Shown: one piece after another, positions 8,345 through 15,674 of the stretch
Numbering within the stretch: the first letter of the stretch is position 1
Layout of the letters: each line of letters starts with the position of its first letter
NCBI GenBank assembly: GCA_023396225.1
Contig: JAEWWT010000026.1
Coordinates: forward strand, 1 to 64,000
Direction: 5' to 3'
Source: Bacillota bacterium
GTDB lineage: Bacteria; Bacillota; Clostridia; Oscillospirales; Ruminococcaceae
Length of the DNA stretch: 64,000 nt
Notes under the pieces: model-generated
The model's database searches: none
The model's input: only the letters and a program-made list of their open reading frames with translations
What the model was told of the DNA's origin: nothing
Made by a program: the position numbers and the translations under genes

Positions 8345-8349
8345 AAACA

Positions 8350-8380
8350 ACAGCCCTTCAGATTAATCCCGAAGCGCTGT
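8350..8380 (-). terminator. Probable terminator for the ZIP gene
   Basis: ACAGC-c-CTTC pairs with GAAG-c-GCTGT (one mismatch) around a short AT-rich loop. On the minus strand it is followed by TGTTTTT. It lies about 190 bp downstream of the ZIP stop codon. The intervening 8381-8571 contains no gene. Confidence 0.45.
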
Positions 8381-8571
8381 ATTGCGTCATTAAACCGAAC
8401 TTTTTAAATGTTTTGTACTAATTTAAGAAATGTAACCAAAAGAATAGATCAATCATTCCGTTGAAACTAAGCATGTTTGACGTAAGGTTTGAGTGCGGTT
8501 GTATAATGAATATATGAATTGATAAAAAGTTTTAAATATTAAAAACAGGTTGGCAGTATAATTAATTTTTG

Positions 8572-9360
8572 TTATCCTAATGCCACGTCAAGTATCATCA
8601 TCAACACAAAACCAATAGCTGCGCCGATTGTGGCAATATTGCTATGTTCTCCTGATTGAGCTTCTGGAATAAGTTCCTCGATAACAACATAAAACATCGC
8701 ACCTGCTGCAAACGACAGTATGTATGGCAAAATAGGCAATATGAGTGAGGTTAGAAGAATAGTAATTATTGCCCCGATTGGCTCAACTACTCCAGATAAA
8801 GCACCGTATGTAAAAGCTTTTCTCTTTGATATGCCAGTTCCTACAAGAGGCATTGAGATTACTGCGCCCTCAGGAAAATTCTGTATAGCAATTCCTATTG
8901 CAAGAGCAAATGCGCTTGCAGCTGTAATAGCTGTGCTTCCTGTTGCCATTCCCGCAAAAACAACTCCGACAGCCATACCTTCTGGGATGTTGTGAAGAGT
9001 AACAGCAAGTATTAACATAACGGATTTTTTTAATTTTGCCTTTGCTCCCTCAGGCTTATCTGAGTTTATATGAATATGTGGTATAATACTGTCAAGCAAA
9101 AGCAGAAACCCTATTCCGAGAAGAAATCCTACAGCAGAGGGAACCCATGCTGTTTTTCCGCTTTCTTCGGTCATATCTATTGATGGAATAATCAGCGACC
9201 ATACCGAAGCAGCAACCATTACTCCCGATGCAAATCCAAGCAGTGCCTTTTGAATATTAGGATTTATTTCTTTCTTCATTAGAAAAACCATAGATGCACC
9301 GAGAATTGTCCCCAAAAGTGGTAATGACAGTCCCAAAGCTATACTTTGAATATTAATCAT
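8572..9360 (-). CDS. ZIP-family divalent metal transporter
   Basis: The protein has about eight membrane helices with the metal-coordinating ZIP motifs LHNIPEGMAVG (helix 4) and QNFPEGAVISMPL (helix 5), and a His-containing loop (IIPHIHIN) between helices 3 and 4. ZIP proteins carry Zn2+, Fe2+ or Mn2+ into the cytoplasm. I chose the ATG at 9360 (MINIQSIA) because GGAGGCG lies 8 bases upstream; the 19-residue longer reading has no such site. A promoter, TTGAAA-17-TATGAT, lies at 9389-9417. The divergent neighbour has an iron-repressor-like operator, which suggests an iron or manganese substrate, though this is inference. Confidence 0.85.
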   Translation of the reverse strand: MINIQSIALGLSLPLLGTILGASMVFLMKKEINPNIQKALLGFASGVMVAASVWSLIIPSIDMTEESGKTAWVPSAVGFLLGIGFLLLLDSIIPHIHINSDKPEGAKAKLKKSVMLILAVTLHNIPEGMAVGVVFAGMATGSTAITAASAFALAIGIAIQNFPEGAVISMPLVGTGISKRKAFTYGALSGVVEPIGAIITILLTSLILPILPYILSFAAGAMFYVVIEELIPEAQSGEHSNIATIGAAIGFVLMMILDVALG

Positions 9361-9388
9361 ACTAACGCCTCCGTAATTATTTATATTT

Positions 9389-9417
9389 ATCATAGCACAA
9401 ATTTGATTATTTTTCAA
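9389..9417 (-). promoter_or_regulatory. SigA-type promoter of the ZIP gene
   Basis: On the minus strand TTGAAA and TATGAT are separated by exactly 17 bases, about 30 bases upstream of the start codon at 9360. Confidence 0.55.
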
Positions 9418-9442
9418 TTAAAAAAAGGAAATTAAGTTTCCC

Positions 9443-9471
9443 TTGACTAACCAACTACGCTGTGGTATAGT
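9443..9471 (+). promoter_or_regulatory. SigA-type promoter of the DUF2325 gene
   Basis: TTGACT at 9443-9448 and TATAGT at 9466-9471 are separated by 17 bases. The palindromic operator at 9475-9500 begins 4 bases after the -10 box and covers the expected transcription start. Confidence 0.75.
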
Positions 9472-9474
9472 ATA

Positions 9475-9500
9475 CATAGGTTAGCAATTGCTAACCTATG
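9475..9500. promoter_or_regulatory. 26-bp perfect palindrome, DtxR/IdeR-like operator
   Basis: The half-site is CATAGGTTAGCAA, followed immediately by its reverse complement. The AGGTTAGC core resembles the DtxR/IdeR box (TTAGGTTAG half-sites). Its position over the start of transcription is where an iron- or manganese-dependent repressor would act. Confidence 0.65.
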
Positions 9501-9526
9501 ATAAAAACAAAAAAGGATGGTGAAAA

Positions 9527-9808
9527 ATGAGTGTAGTAGTTGTCGGTGGAAACGACCGTATGGCGACACGTTATAAGGATATATGCTCAGCATATAAATG
9601 TAAGTCAAAGATTTTTACGCAGATGCCTGCGGACTTTGAGAGTAAGTTGGGGATGCCTGATCTGGTTGTTGTGTTTACCAATACTTGTTCGCACAAAATG
9701 GTGATACAAGTTAATCAAAAGGCAGAAAAGTACAATTTCCACGTTGAAAAAATCCATAATGCCAGTGCAAATGCATTAAGAAATGTGCTTGAACAGTATT
9801 GTGTATAA
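9527..9808 (+). CDS. DUF2325 domain protein
   Basis: The 93-residue protein fits the DUF2325 family: it opens with a Rossmann-like SVVVVGGNDRMATRYKDI, then LVVVFTNTCSHKMV and a final VEKIHNASANALRNVLE. Proteins of this family are small, cytoplasmic and of unknown activity, and often sit near metal-transport genes in Clostridia. The promoter carries a DtxR-like palindrome, so it is probably induced on metal starvation. It is divergent from the ZIP gene and followed by a strong bidirectional terminator. Confidence 0.75.
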   Translation: MSVVVVGGNDRMATRYKDICSAYKCKSKIFTQMPADFESKLGMPDLVVVFTNTCSHKMVIQVNQKAEKYNFHVEKIHNASANALRNVLEQYCV

Positions 9809-9853
9809 GAGTAGGATATGAGTATAATGCTTATATGTATATTATCTTGGCAT

Positions 9854-9902
9854 AAAAACTCCTCCTATGGTTCTATTTCATTATACCATAGGAGGAGTTT
9901 TT
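9854..9902. terminator. Strong bidirectional rho-independent terminator
   Basis: A 17-bp perfect stem (AAAAACTCCTCCTATGG and its complement) with a 15-base loop has an A tract on one side and a T tract on the other. It serves the converging genes at 9527 (+) and 9941 (-). Confidence 0.9.
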
Positions 9903-9940
9903 ATGTTGTTGGGTTTAAAATATGAACTGCGATACTGATT

Positions 9941-11239
9941 TTATTTTTTGAGTTTGTGTTCTTCTTTATCAATAATACTCATAAGTTCATCAAGAGTTTT
10001 GCTGTTCTTTTTACGTTTAGGCGGTGCAATTGTTTCTTTTGGAATTACTGCCTTTTCAGGAATTGTATCAACACTTTTCAGATGACCAGTATCATACTGC
10101 CCTGAAGAAGCTTCTTCTTTTATATAGAACGCCTTCACGCTGTCATCAAATGATGCAGATTTAGTTTCAGCAACCTTTTCCTGAACGCTTGCAATTTCAT
10201 CAGGAATAACATTGCTGATGAACGGTGTAAATACGGCAGAAACCTTTTCAGGCTTTTCAGCGGCTTTATTACTCGTATGAACATTGTCATTCGGAGTAAA
10301 ATTGCCGTTTTTATATGTCTCAAAGAAGTCATCAACTTTGGATTTTGACTGATTACCTGTAATTTTTGTAGGCTTGTTGAGATAAAACCCTGCCTGGTCA
10401 TTGTTGGTCGGCCTTTCAAAAGAAACAGACTTTGCATTAACATTTTCACGCTGATTAGCAGCACGGTTTGTGTATCTTTCAGAAGTAAAAAGAGGGTCAG
10501 GAGCTTTATTCGTATTTGTATTTGCAGTATGAAGTGAATAATCCGCCTTGCCCTTTGAATCAACACTCAGCACAGGAATTTTAGTTGTGACATCTTCATG
10601 GAAAACCGGCTTTGTAAGCTTAAGAGGCATTTCCTCTTCCTGATTTCTGGAGAAAATAATTTCATCTATATCATCAATAGAAGATGCCTGTTCCTCAAGA
10701 CGTTTGATGTTTACAATTCTGATAACCTGGAACAGAATTATAAGGAAGCATGGAATAATGATAATAAGCAGAATACCAGAGGTAGTCGTTGCAAATGCTA
10801 TTATTTTTCCAATGTTTGAATCCTGTTTCAATGCAACAGCAACTACATCATCTTTGGATATTTTAAAGGTTTCATTAATAGGGGAGGTATCAAATCTGAC
10901 AACATAAAACTGTTTGCCGTCTTCCTCAAGAGTTTCACGTACTCTAATCAGAACGGTATTGGTGTCAATTTTGCAGAGAATTACACTTCCTGGCTTTATG
11001 TTAGGAATTTCTTTATCTTTAGCAAAAATCAATGTATTTTCAGGAATATCAGGGAGCATATTAACGGCTTTTGTATTATACAGATATGTGCCAAATACCT
11101 TTGGAGTACCGCCTTTATTTTTGAAAGTAAAGCATACTATAATCATTGTAATTATAAATACAAGCAAAACAGCAATAACAATAACTTCGATTATGGTAAC
11201 AGGACTTTTTTTCTCACCTGACTTGATATTCTTTATCAT
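9941..11239 (-). CDS. SipW-like signal peptidase relative lacking catalytic residues, with long cytoplasmic tail
   Basis: The layout matches the SipW/archaeal-type signal peptidase I: a first membrane helix (residues about 15-37), a beta-rich domain with MLPDIPENTLIFAKD and IKPGSVILCKI, then a second helix (about 150-172). The position of the catalytic Ser (SGSMEP in active enzymes) reads AVNMLP, and the His of the THR motif reads LIRVRE. Both residues of the dyad are therefore replaced and cleavage is not expected. A disordered tail of about 250 residues, rich in Lys, Thr and Ser, follows. Its role may be binding or scaffolding. The ATG follows GAAAGGATGG. Confidence 0.6.
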   Translation of the reverse strand: MIKNIKSGEKKSPVTIIEVIVIAVLLVFIITMIIVCFTFKNKGGTPKVFGTYLYNTKAVNMLPDIPENTLIFAKDKEIPNIKPGSVILCKIDTNTVLIRVRETLEEDGKQFYVVRFDTSPINETFKISKDDVVAVALKQDSNIGKIIAFATTTSGILLIIIIPCFLIILFQVIRIVNIKRLEEQASSIDDIDEIIFSRNQEEEMPLKLTKPVFHEDVTTKIPVLSVDSKGKADYSLHTANTNTNKAPDPLFTSERYTNRAANQRENVNAKSVSFERPTNNDQAGFYLNKPTKITGNQSKSKVDDFFETYKNGNFTPNDNVHTSNKAAEKPEKVSAVFTPFISNVIPDEIASVQEKVAETKSASFDDSVKAFYIKEEASSGQYDTGHLKSVDTIPEKAVIPKETIAPPKRKKNSKTLDELMSIIDKEEHKLKK

Positions 11240-11578
11240 TTTATACCATCCTTTCAGAGCTGTACATGTTCATACGTTTTTGTACGGTTGTCCTAAACAA
11301 ATATTTATGTAGAAAATAATAAATAAAGTTTTTTTACTATTTACAAATTCATATAAGAATTAAATATTTAAGATACAATTTACAGAAAAACTTACAACAA
11401 GTCTATCGAATAAATTATAGCACACAATAATACAAAATACAAACATTTTCTTATTTTTAACTTGACTTTTTTTTCTACTGATAATATAATTATTGTGTTG
11501 TGTTCAATAATATGCATCTTGTTTATTTTTTATGTTTATCATTATCTGAAATTCTATTGTACATATTCATTTTTATAT

Positions 11579-11654
11579 GCTAGTGTAGCACAGTTGGTAG
11601 TGCAGCTCATTCGTAATGAGCAGGTCGCGTGTTCGAGTCACGTCACTAGCTCCA
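11579..11654 (+). tRNA. tRNA-Thr (anticodon CGT), CCA encoded
   Basis: A complete cloverleaf is visible. The acceptor GCTAGTG pairs with CACTAGC. The D arm is GCAC-AGTTGGTA-GTGC and the anticodon arm GCTCA-TTCGTAA-TGAGC with CGT in positions 34-36, reading ACG. The T arm has TTCGAGT, and a T discriminator is followed by encoded CCA. A hairpin with a T tract follows at 11674. The 338 bp before it (11240-11578) contain no gene. Confidence 0.93.
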
Positions 11655-11673
11655 TTTAAAATTACGTGTTATA

Positions 11674-11708
11674 GCCGTTTGTGAGTAATTTGCAGACGGC
11701 GTTTTTTT
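11674..11708 (+). terminator. Terminator of tRNA-Thr
   Basis: GCCGTTTG pairs with CAGACGGC (one G-T wobble) and is followed by GTTTTTTT. A near-identical hairpin recurs at 12402-12436 behind the decayed tRNA copy. Confidence 0.8.
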
Positions 11709-11739
11709 AATATTGTTATAATGATAATTTCCTATAATT

Positions 11740-11777
11740 CATTCTTAATATGACATGAAGATGTCATATTAAGAATG
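11740..11777. promoter_or_regulatory. 17-bp perfect inverted repeat in front of the DUF3788 gene
   Basis: CATTCTTAATATGACAT is followed by a GAAG loop and its exact complement, and then by TATAAT two bases further on. The position, directly beside a likely -10 box about 70 bp before the start codon, suits a repressor operator. A small palindromic mobile element is the alternative. Confidence 0.5.
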
Positions 11778-11850
11778 GTATAATTAACGTACAATAATAA
11801 ATTTTGAGAATAGTAGGAATAGTTTTTATAAAACAAATGGAGGAAATTTT

Positions 11851-12279
11851 ATGTCACTAAGTTTTTTCTGCGATAAATACCTATTGCCATCAGTAAGTGA
11901 AGTTAATGAGGCATTAGGGGAATCACACGCAATGTGGAATGATGTTAAGCAATACATGGAAAACTATGGAAAAACAAAAGAGGAGTGGAAGATTTATTCT
12001 CAGAAGGCTGGCTGGTGTAAGAAAATATTTTTGACGGAAGGAAAAAAGGAAAGAAATATTATATTTTTATATCCGAATATAAATTATTTTACTTGTATTT
12101 TAGTGTTTGGTGAGAAAGCAGTATCTGCTGCTGAAAAAAGCGAGCTTCCAAAAAATATTATAGACAGTATTTACAATGCAAAGCAATATAGCGAAGGGCG
12201 TTCGTTTATTGTAGAAATAAGAACACAACAAGATCTTGAAATTCTTAAGAAGCTTATTGATATAAAAATAAAGATATAG
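11851..12279 (+). CDS. DUF3788 family protein
   Basis: The 142-residue protein fits DUF3788: WKIYSQKAGWCKKIFLTEGK, a hydrophobic strand NIIFLYP, KAVSAAEKSELP and a final EGRSFIVEIRTQQDLEILKK. The family is small, cytoplasmic and of unknown function, with an ACT/DUF1801-like look. A GGAGGAAA ribosome binding site lies 6 bases before the ATG. The gene lies between an intact tRNA-Thr and its decayed copy, so it may have arrived as cargo. Confidence 0.75.
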   Translation: MSLSFFCDKYLLPSVSEVNEALGESHAMWNDVKQYMENYGKTKEEWKIYSQKAGWCKKIFLTEGKKERNIIFLYPNINYFTCILVFGEKAVSAAEKSELPKNIIDSIYNAKQYSEGRSFIVEIRTQQDLEILKKLIDIKIKI

Positions 12280-12350
12280 GGTATATCTGAGCAGATAAAG
12301 TTAGAATTTGAAGTCTTGATGTCGGTATAAATATAAGATAAAATAAAAAA

Positions 12351-12437
12351 GTACAGGTTGCATGTTCATGCTGCTAGCTTCATTTTAAACCACGTATTAT
12401 AGCCGTTTGTGAGTTAATCACAGACGGCAAATTTTTT
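12351..12437 (+). pseudogene. Decayed 3' part of a second tRNA-Thr plus its terminator
   Basis: The sequence aligns with 11622-11708: T-arm-like CAGGTTGCATGTTC, acceptor-like GCTAGCTTCA, then TATAGCCGTTTGTGAGT, which is identical to the intact copy, and the terminator hairpin. The 5' half of the tRNA is absent and the T arm carries deletions, so it is not functional. Confidence 0.6.
12402..12436 (+). terminator. Terminator hairpin of the decayed tRNA copy
   Basis: GCCGTTTG at 12402-12409 pairs with CAGACGGC at 12421-12428 and is followed by AAATTTTTT. It probably ends the DUF3788 transcript today. Confidence 0.7.
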
Positions 12438-12601
12438 ACTGCACTATAAAAATGTTTGTCATTAATATGCTTGAAAATATACTTGAATGTAATTACTATA
12501 TGTGATATAATATATATAATTTACATTGGTATAGAATAATTACATTAAAACGTTATTTCGCTTACAATAATTTATCTTAATGAAAGGAGCTATACTTTTT
12601 A

Positions 12602-12713
12602 GGGCAATACTGCACAAAGCCTCAGGCTACGTTTCGATGATTTGAGAAACATCGAAAATACGTTACTGAGTCTGTTTTGATAATCGACAGAAACATATAG
12701 TGCGGTATTGCCT
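12602..12713. mobile_element. 112-bp MITE, copy 2
   Basis: It has the same length and about 90% identity to copy 1 at 6801, with ends GGGCAATACTGCACAA and TAGTGCGGTATTGCCT and TA on both sides (12600-12601, 12714-12715). Mismatches in the terminal repeats suggest it is the older of the two. It lies between a Shine-Dalgarno-like AAAGGAG (12583-12589) and the start codon of the gene at 12730. Confidence 0.75.
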
Positions 12714-12729
12714 TAGTATAGATAAACCT

Positions 12730-14250
12730 ATGTCAAAATCATACATAATATGCAGTAAGTGTGGTGCAATAAATAAAGAAGATAATACTCAATGTATAAA
12801 ATGTGGAGCAATTATTGATCCAGATATAGTAATACCTGATTTTGAAAGTCCCGATACTAACGAGATGTTAGACAATATACCGGGTAACTATTTAACTGAA
12901 GCAGGCAAAATAATTCCTGATGAACCTGAAATTTATACTGAACCTGAAGAAGATGTTTTTGTACCTGAACCTGATGCATTTGGGCTGAATGGTGTTTTAC
13001 CAAAAACCACTAGGCGAGCTGTTGATCAGAATAATGCAGTTTCATTGGCTACAGGGAACAGCGTAGGAAAAACAATATTAAACAAAACTATTGTGAAGGG
13101 ACTTGTTGCTGCATTTGCTCCTTTGACCGTAGTTTTTATTGCAGCGATTATATTTAATTCAGTTAAAGATTATAGTGTTGAAACAGTTGAAACTGTAATT
13201 ACCGAAGCCGCACCTGAAACTAGCTATAATACTGAATCTGTAACTGAGAAGGTGACTTTGAAGGCTCAATCTGAAGAAACTGAGAGTGAAACAACAGAAG
13301 AAATTGATGAGGGAACAGCGAATATAACAGTTAAAGATATGCAGTTAATGAATGCTTTCAAATTTTCTGATACATATGATTTAGATACTAAACAGGCAGA
13401 AGCCGAAGCAGAAAAGAATATGTGCTTTTTAGTTGTTGACTTTCAAGTTGAAAATACAACAAATAATTCTGTAGAATTGTATCCTTCTGAATTAGTTATG
13501 AGCACTGCTTTATCAAATCTAGCTCCGATATATTATATGCATGCTCAGACTAATGGACTTCCTCAGGTAACAGAGGACGACTTTGTGAGTGTATACTCGG
13601 ATGAGACATATGTAGTTACGGTGATATTTGAGATTTCAAAAGATGAAGTATCAGAAATTAAAAATATTGGCTATGACACAGTGTCATCAGGTTACCATAG
13701 CAGTGATTATCCTTTGTCACAGTTCAGCATTGATATAGGTGAGAAAGTTACTGCTGATATGATTTCATCTTTAGATGCTCCTCCGCTGTATTCAGGGTTA
13801 TCATTTTCTGAATATGATCAATATTCAGATGGTTTCTCAGATGACAATATTTCACTGGGATTTAATTTAACATATGCAACAAGCTTTTACGATGACGGTG
13901 AAAGCTATTCGATTAATACATCAGTAGGGTTTAAAAATCGAACAGATAAGAAAATTGTATTCCGTCCGGATGACTTTTCATTATTTATGAAAACAGAATA
14001 TGATAATATTTCATATGAAAATCAATATTTTTTTGATGACGTGTCTGTTTTTAAAGATAAGAAGTCAATTGGAAGAGTTTCAAAGGGCGAATATTTTGAA
14101 ATTGATCCAGGTGAAACGAAGGAAGTCTGGTTTAGTACATTTATTGGATCTATGGAAGAAAAGCCAGTACGATTTGTGTATAATAAACCATCTGATAATG
14201 ATGGTCAGAATATTTATTATCCTTACGATTTTGAATATGTCTTTGAATAG
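12730..14250 (+). CDS. Zinc-ribbon membrane protein with DUF4352-like extracytoplasmic domains
   Basis: The protein starts MSKSYIICSKCGAINKED with a two-CxxC zinc ribbon, followed by an acidic linker, one membrane helix (about residues 120-140) and a Thr/Glu-rich spacer. The long outer region has two beta-sandwich-like parts; VVDFQVENTTNNSVELYPS resembles the DUF4352 fold found in clostridial lipoproteins. I start at ATG 12730 because an upstream GTG at 12700 lies within the MITE's right end. No ribosome binding site is visible before 12730. The nearest AAAGGAG is on the far side of the MITE, so translation may be impaired. Confidence 0.65.
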   Translation: MSKSYIICSKCGAINKEDNTQCIKCGAIIDPDIVIPDFESPDTNEMLDNIPGNYLTEAGKIIPDEPEIYTEPEEDVFVPEPDAFGLNGVLPKTTRRAVDQNNAVSLATGNSVGKTILNKTIVKGLVAAFAPLTVVFIAAIIFNSVKDYSVETVETVITEAAPETSYNTESVTEKVTLKAQSEETESETTEEIDEGTANITVKDMQLMNAFKFSDTYDLDTKQAEAEAEKNMCFLVVDFQVENTTNNSVELYPSELVMSTALSNLAPIYYMHAQTNGLPQVTEDDFVSVYSDETYVVTVIFEISKDEVSEIKNIGYDTVSSGYHSSDYPLSQFSIDIGEKVTADMISSLDAPPLYSGLSFSEYDQYSDGFSDDNISLGFNLTYATSFYDDGESYSINTSVGFKNRTDKKIVFRPDDFSLFMKTEYDNISYENQYFFDDVSVFKDKKSIGRVSKGEYFEIDPGETKEVWFSTFIGSMEEKPVRFVYNKPSDNDGQNIYYPYDFEYVFE

Positions 14251-14322
14251 TTTATTTTATGTTTTCTTTAAAAGAGCATGATGTTTTCTTTAACAGCATG
14301 ATATCGGAAGAATAATAAAGCT

Positions 14323-14991
14323 TTGACAAAAAGGATGTGTTTTGATTTGTTTCTGAATAAAGAACAGTGTAATCATGTAATTGATTTGATTGATGGAAAA
14401 ATTCAAAAAAGTGATTTGCTGGCAGAATTGTCAGAATGGTCAAAAACAGAGTTTGGAATTGATATACTTGACTATGTTTGTGATACCACAGAAAATGAGC
14501 TTACTCGATTGGTGATTGTTGTATGGGACTATTTTGATATGAGAAGTTTTATGGATGAATATAATTATGACAAAAGCAAGCAGATTCTTATCAGAAACAA
14601 ATTTTCAGCTTTGGCTCAAAAATATAGGATACATAGAGAATATCAGAATCCAGCCAAAATCTTTGTGTGCTATGATACAATAGCAGATGAAGTTAGAAAA
14701 GAAATTCTTGAAAAATCAACGAATGAACTACTTGCATTGAAAACAGAAGATATTTGGAATATAATTATATGTTATGAGTCGATACATATTTTCTATGAAA
14801 CTGACCAGCAGATTAAAGACCATGAAGCAGATGGCTTTAGTGAAAAGTTAAAGGAAATGAGTTCACAGATAGTAAGGAAATATGATAACCACAATGTATT
14901 GTTTCGTGGAGTACCCTGCAAGTTTACAAGTCATCAGATCTTTGATGAAGTTTATCGTGGAAACTGGCAGTATTATTATCAAGACAACTAA
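14323..14991 (+). CDS. Protein of unknown function, 222 aa
   Basis: This is a mostly helical soluble protein with acidic and aromatic residues and no signal peptide or membrane helix. It begins at a TTG with GGAAG about 13 bases upstream; an ATG four codons later is an alternative. Segments such as ELSEWSKTEFGIDILDYVCD and NELTRLVIVVWDYFDM are well conserved in composition but I cannot assign a family. It follows the zinc-ribbon gene by 70 bp and may be co-transcribed with it. Confidence 0.55.
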   Translation: MTKRMCFDLFLNKEQCNHVIDLIDGKIQKSDLLAELSEWSKTEFGIDILDYVCDTTENELTRLVIVVWDYFDMRSFMDEYNYDKSKQILIRNKFSALAQKYRIHREYQNPAKIFVCYDTIADEVRKEILEKSTNELLALKTEDIWNIIICYESIHIFYETDQQIKDHEADGFSEKLKEMSSQIVRKYDNHNVLFRGVPCKFTSHQIFDEVYRGNWQYYYQDN

Positions 14992-15037
14992 AGTATCAGT
15001 TGAAAAATAGAAATAAAAAGTTTAGTTTATATGAAAA

Positions 15038-15068
15038 ACAGGCAGTGGATATAATTCCGACTGCCTGT
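15038..15068. terminator. Bidirectional terminator
   Basis: ACAGGCAGT pairs with ACTGCCTGT (9 bp) between the converging genes at 14323 (+) and 15105 (-). A T tract follows on the minus strand. Confidence 0.75.
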
Positions 15069-15104
15069 AAATTTTAATATATGGTTATTTTCCGAAAGTA
15101 AGCT

Positions 15105-15479
15105 TTAAGCTTTCCAAAGGCTGTGTATATTGCAGTATGCATAAACTGATTCAACTTCATCATCATCGCAGAGTGCAAAGCAGACTTCAGGCTTATCACC
15201 AGGTTTCAATGCTTTTCTCTGATTACCGAGTTTTGTCTGAAGGGAAACCCACTCGATATAATGTTCAGGAAGCATCGGATGTTCTACTTCACCGATTTTA
15301 ACAAAAACCTTGTTGCCTTCAACTTTGTAAACAGGAACGTGTTTTTCAACGGCAGCATCTGTTGTACCTGGAATAATTTCCTTCATGTTCTTGCCACAGC
15401 ACATTATAGGAACTCCAGCATTTTTTACAACAGCAAAAATATTTCCGCAGGTTTCACAAATATAAAATTTCTGATCCAT
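15105..15479 (-). CDS. dfx: Superoxide reductase (desulfoferrodoxin, two-domain)
   Basis: The N-terminal desulforedoxin iron site has Cys8, Cys11, Cys27 and Cys28. The catalytic superoxide-reductase centre has Glu45-Lys46-His47 (EKHVPV), His67 (EHPM), His73 (EHYIEW), Cys116 and His119 (YCNIHSLW). At 124 residues it has the usual length of 2Fe-SORs. It reduces superoxide to hydrogen peroxide without producing oxygen, taking electrons from rubredoxin, which is encoded 17 bp upstream. It is the last gene of the fprA-rubredoxin-sor operon. Confidence 0.95.
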   Translation of the reverse strand: MDQKFYICETCGNIFAVVKNAGVPIMCCGKNMKEIIPGTTDAAVEKHVPVYKVEGNKVFVKIGEVEHPMLPEHYIEWVSLQTKLGNQRKALKPGDKPEVCFALCDDDEVESVYAYCNIHSLWKA

Positions 15480-15496
15480 AAGATTTTACCTCCTAA

Positions 15497-15655
15497 TTAT
15501 TCTTCGCTGAACATGTCCTTACCAACGCCACATAAAGGGCATTCAAAATCGTCAGGCAAATCCTCAAACTTTGTTCCAGGAGCAATTCCAAGCTCTGGAT
15601 CACCAAGCTCCTCGTCATAAACCCAACCACAAGCGTCGCATACATACTTTTTCAT
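15497..15655 (-). CDS. Rubredoxin (52 aa)
   Basis: This short gene reads MKKYVCDACGWVYDEE at the start and ends with DFECPLCGVGKDMFSEE. The four cysteines of the Fe(SCys)4 site are in CxxC pairs separated by the usual distance. Rubredoxin is a one-electron carrier and here would feed the superoxide reductase and FprA. An AGGAGGAC ribosome binding site precedes the start. It sits 20 bp after fprA and 17 bp before sor. Confidence 0.95.
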   Translation of the reverse strand: MKKYVCDACGWVYDEELGDPELGIAPGTKFEDLPDDFECPLCGVGKDMFSEE

Positions 15656-15674
15656 TGATTTGTCCTCCTAAAAA

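Noticed and set aside
8480..8525. TTGACG and TATAAT boxes in the intergenic region
   Set aside because: The spacing is 19 bases and there is no gene or clear RNA downstream on the plus strand.
10135..10566. 143-aa minus-strand ORF overlapping the signal-peptidase-like gene
   Set aside because: Out-of-frame reading within a longer gene with clear membrane helices; composition is unlike a protein.
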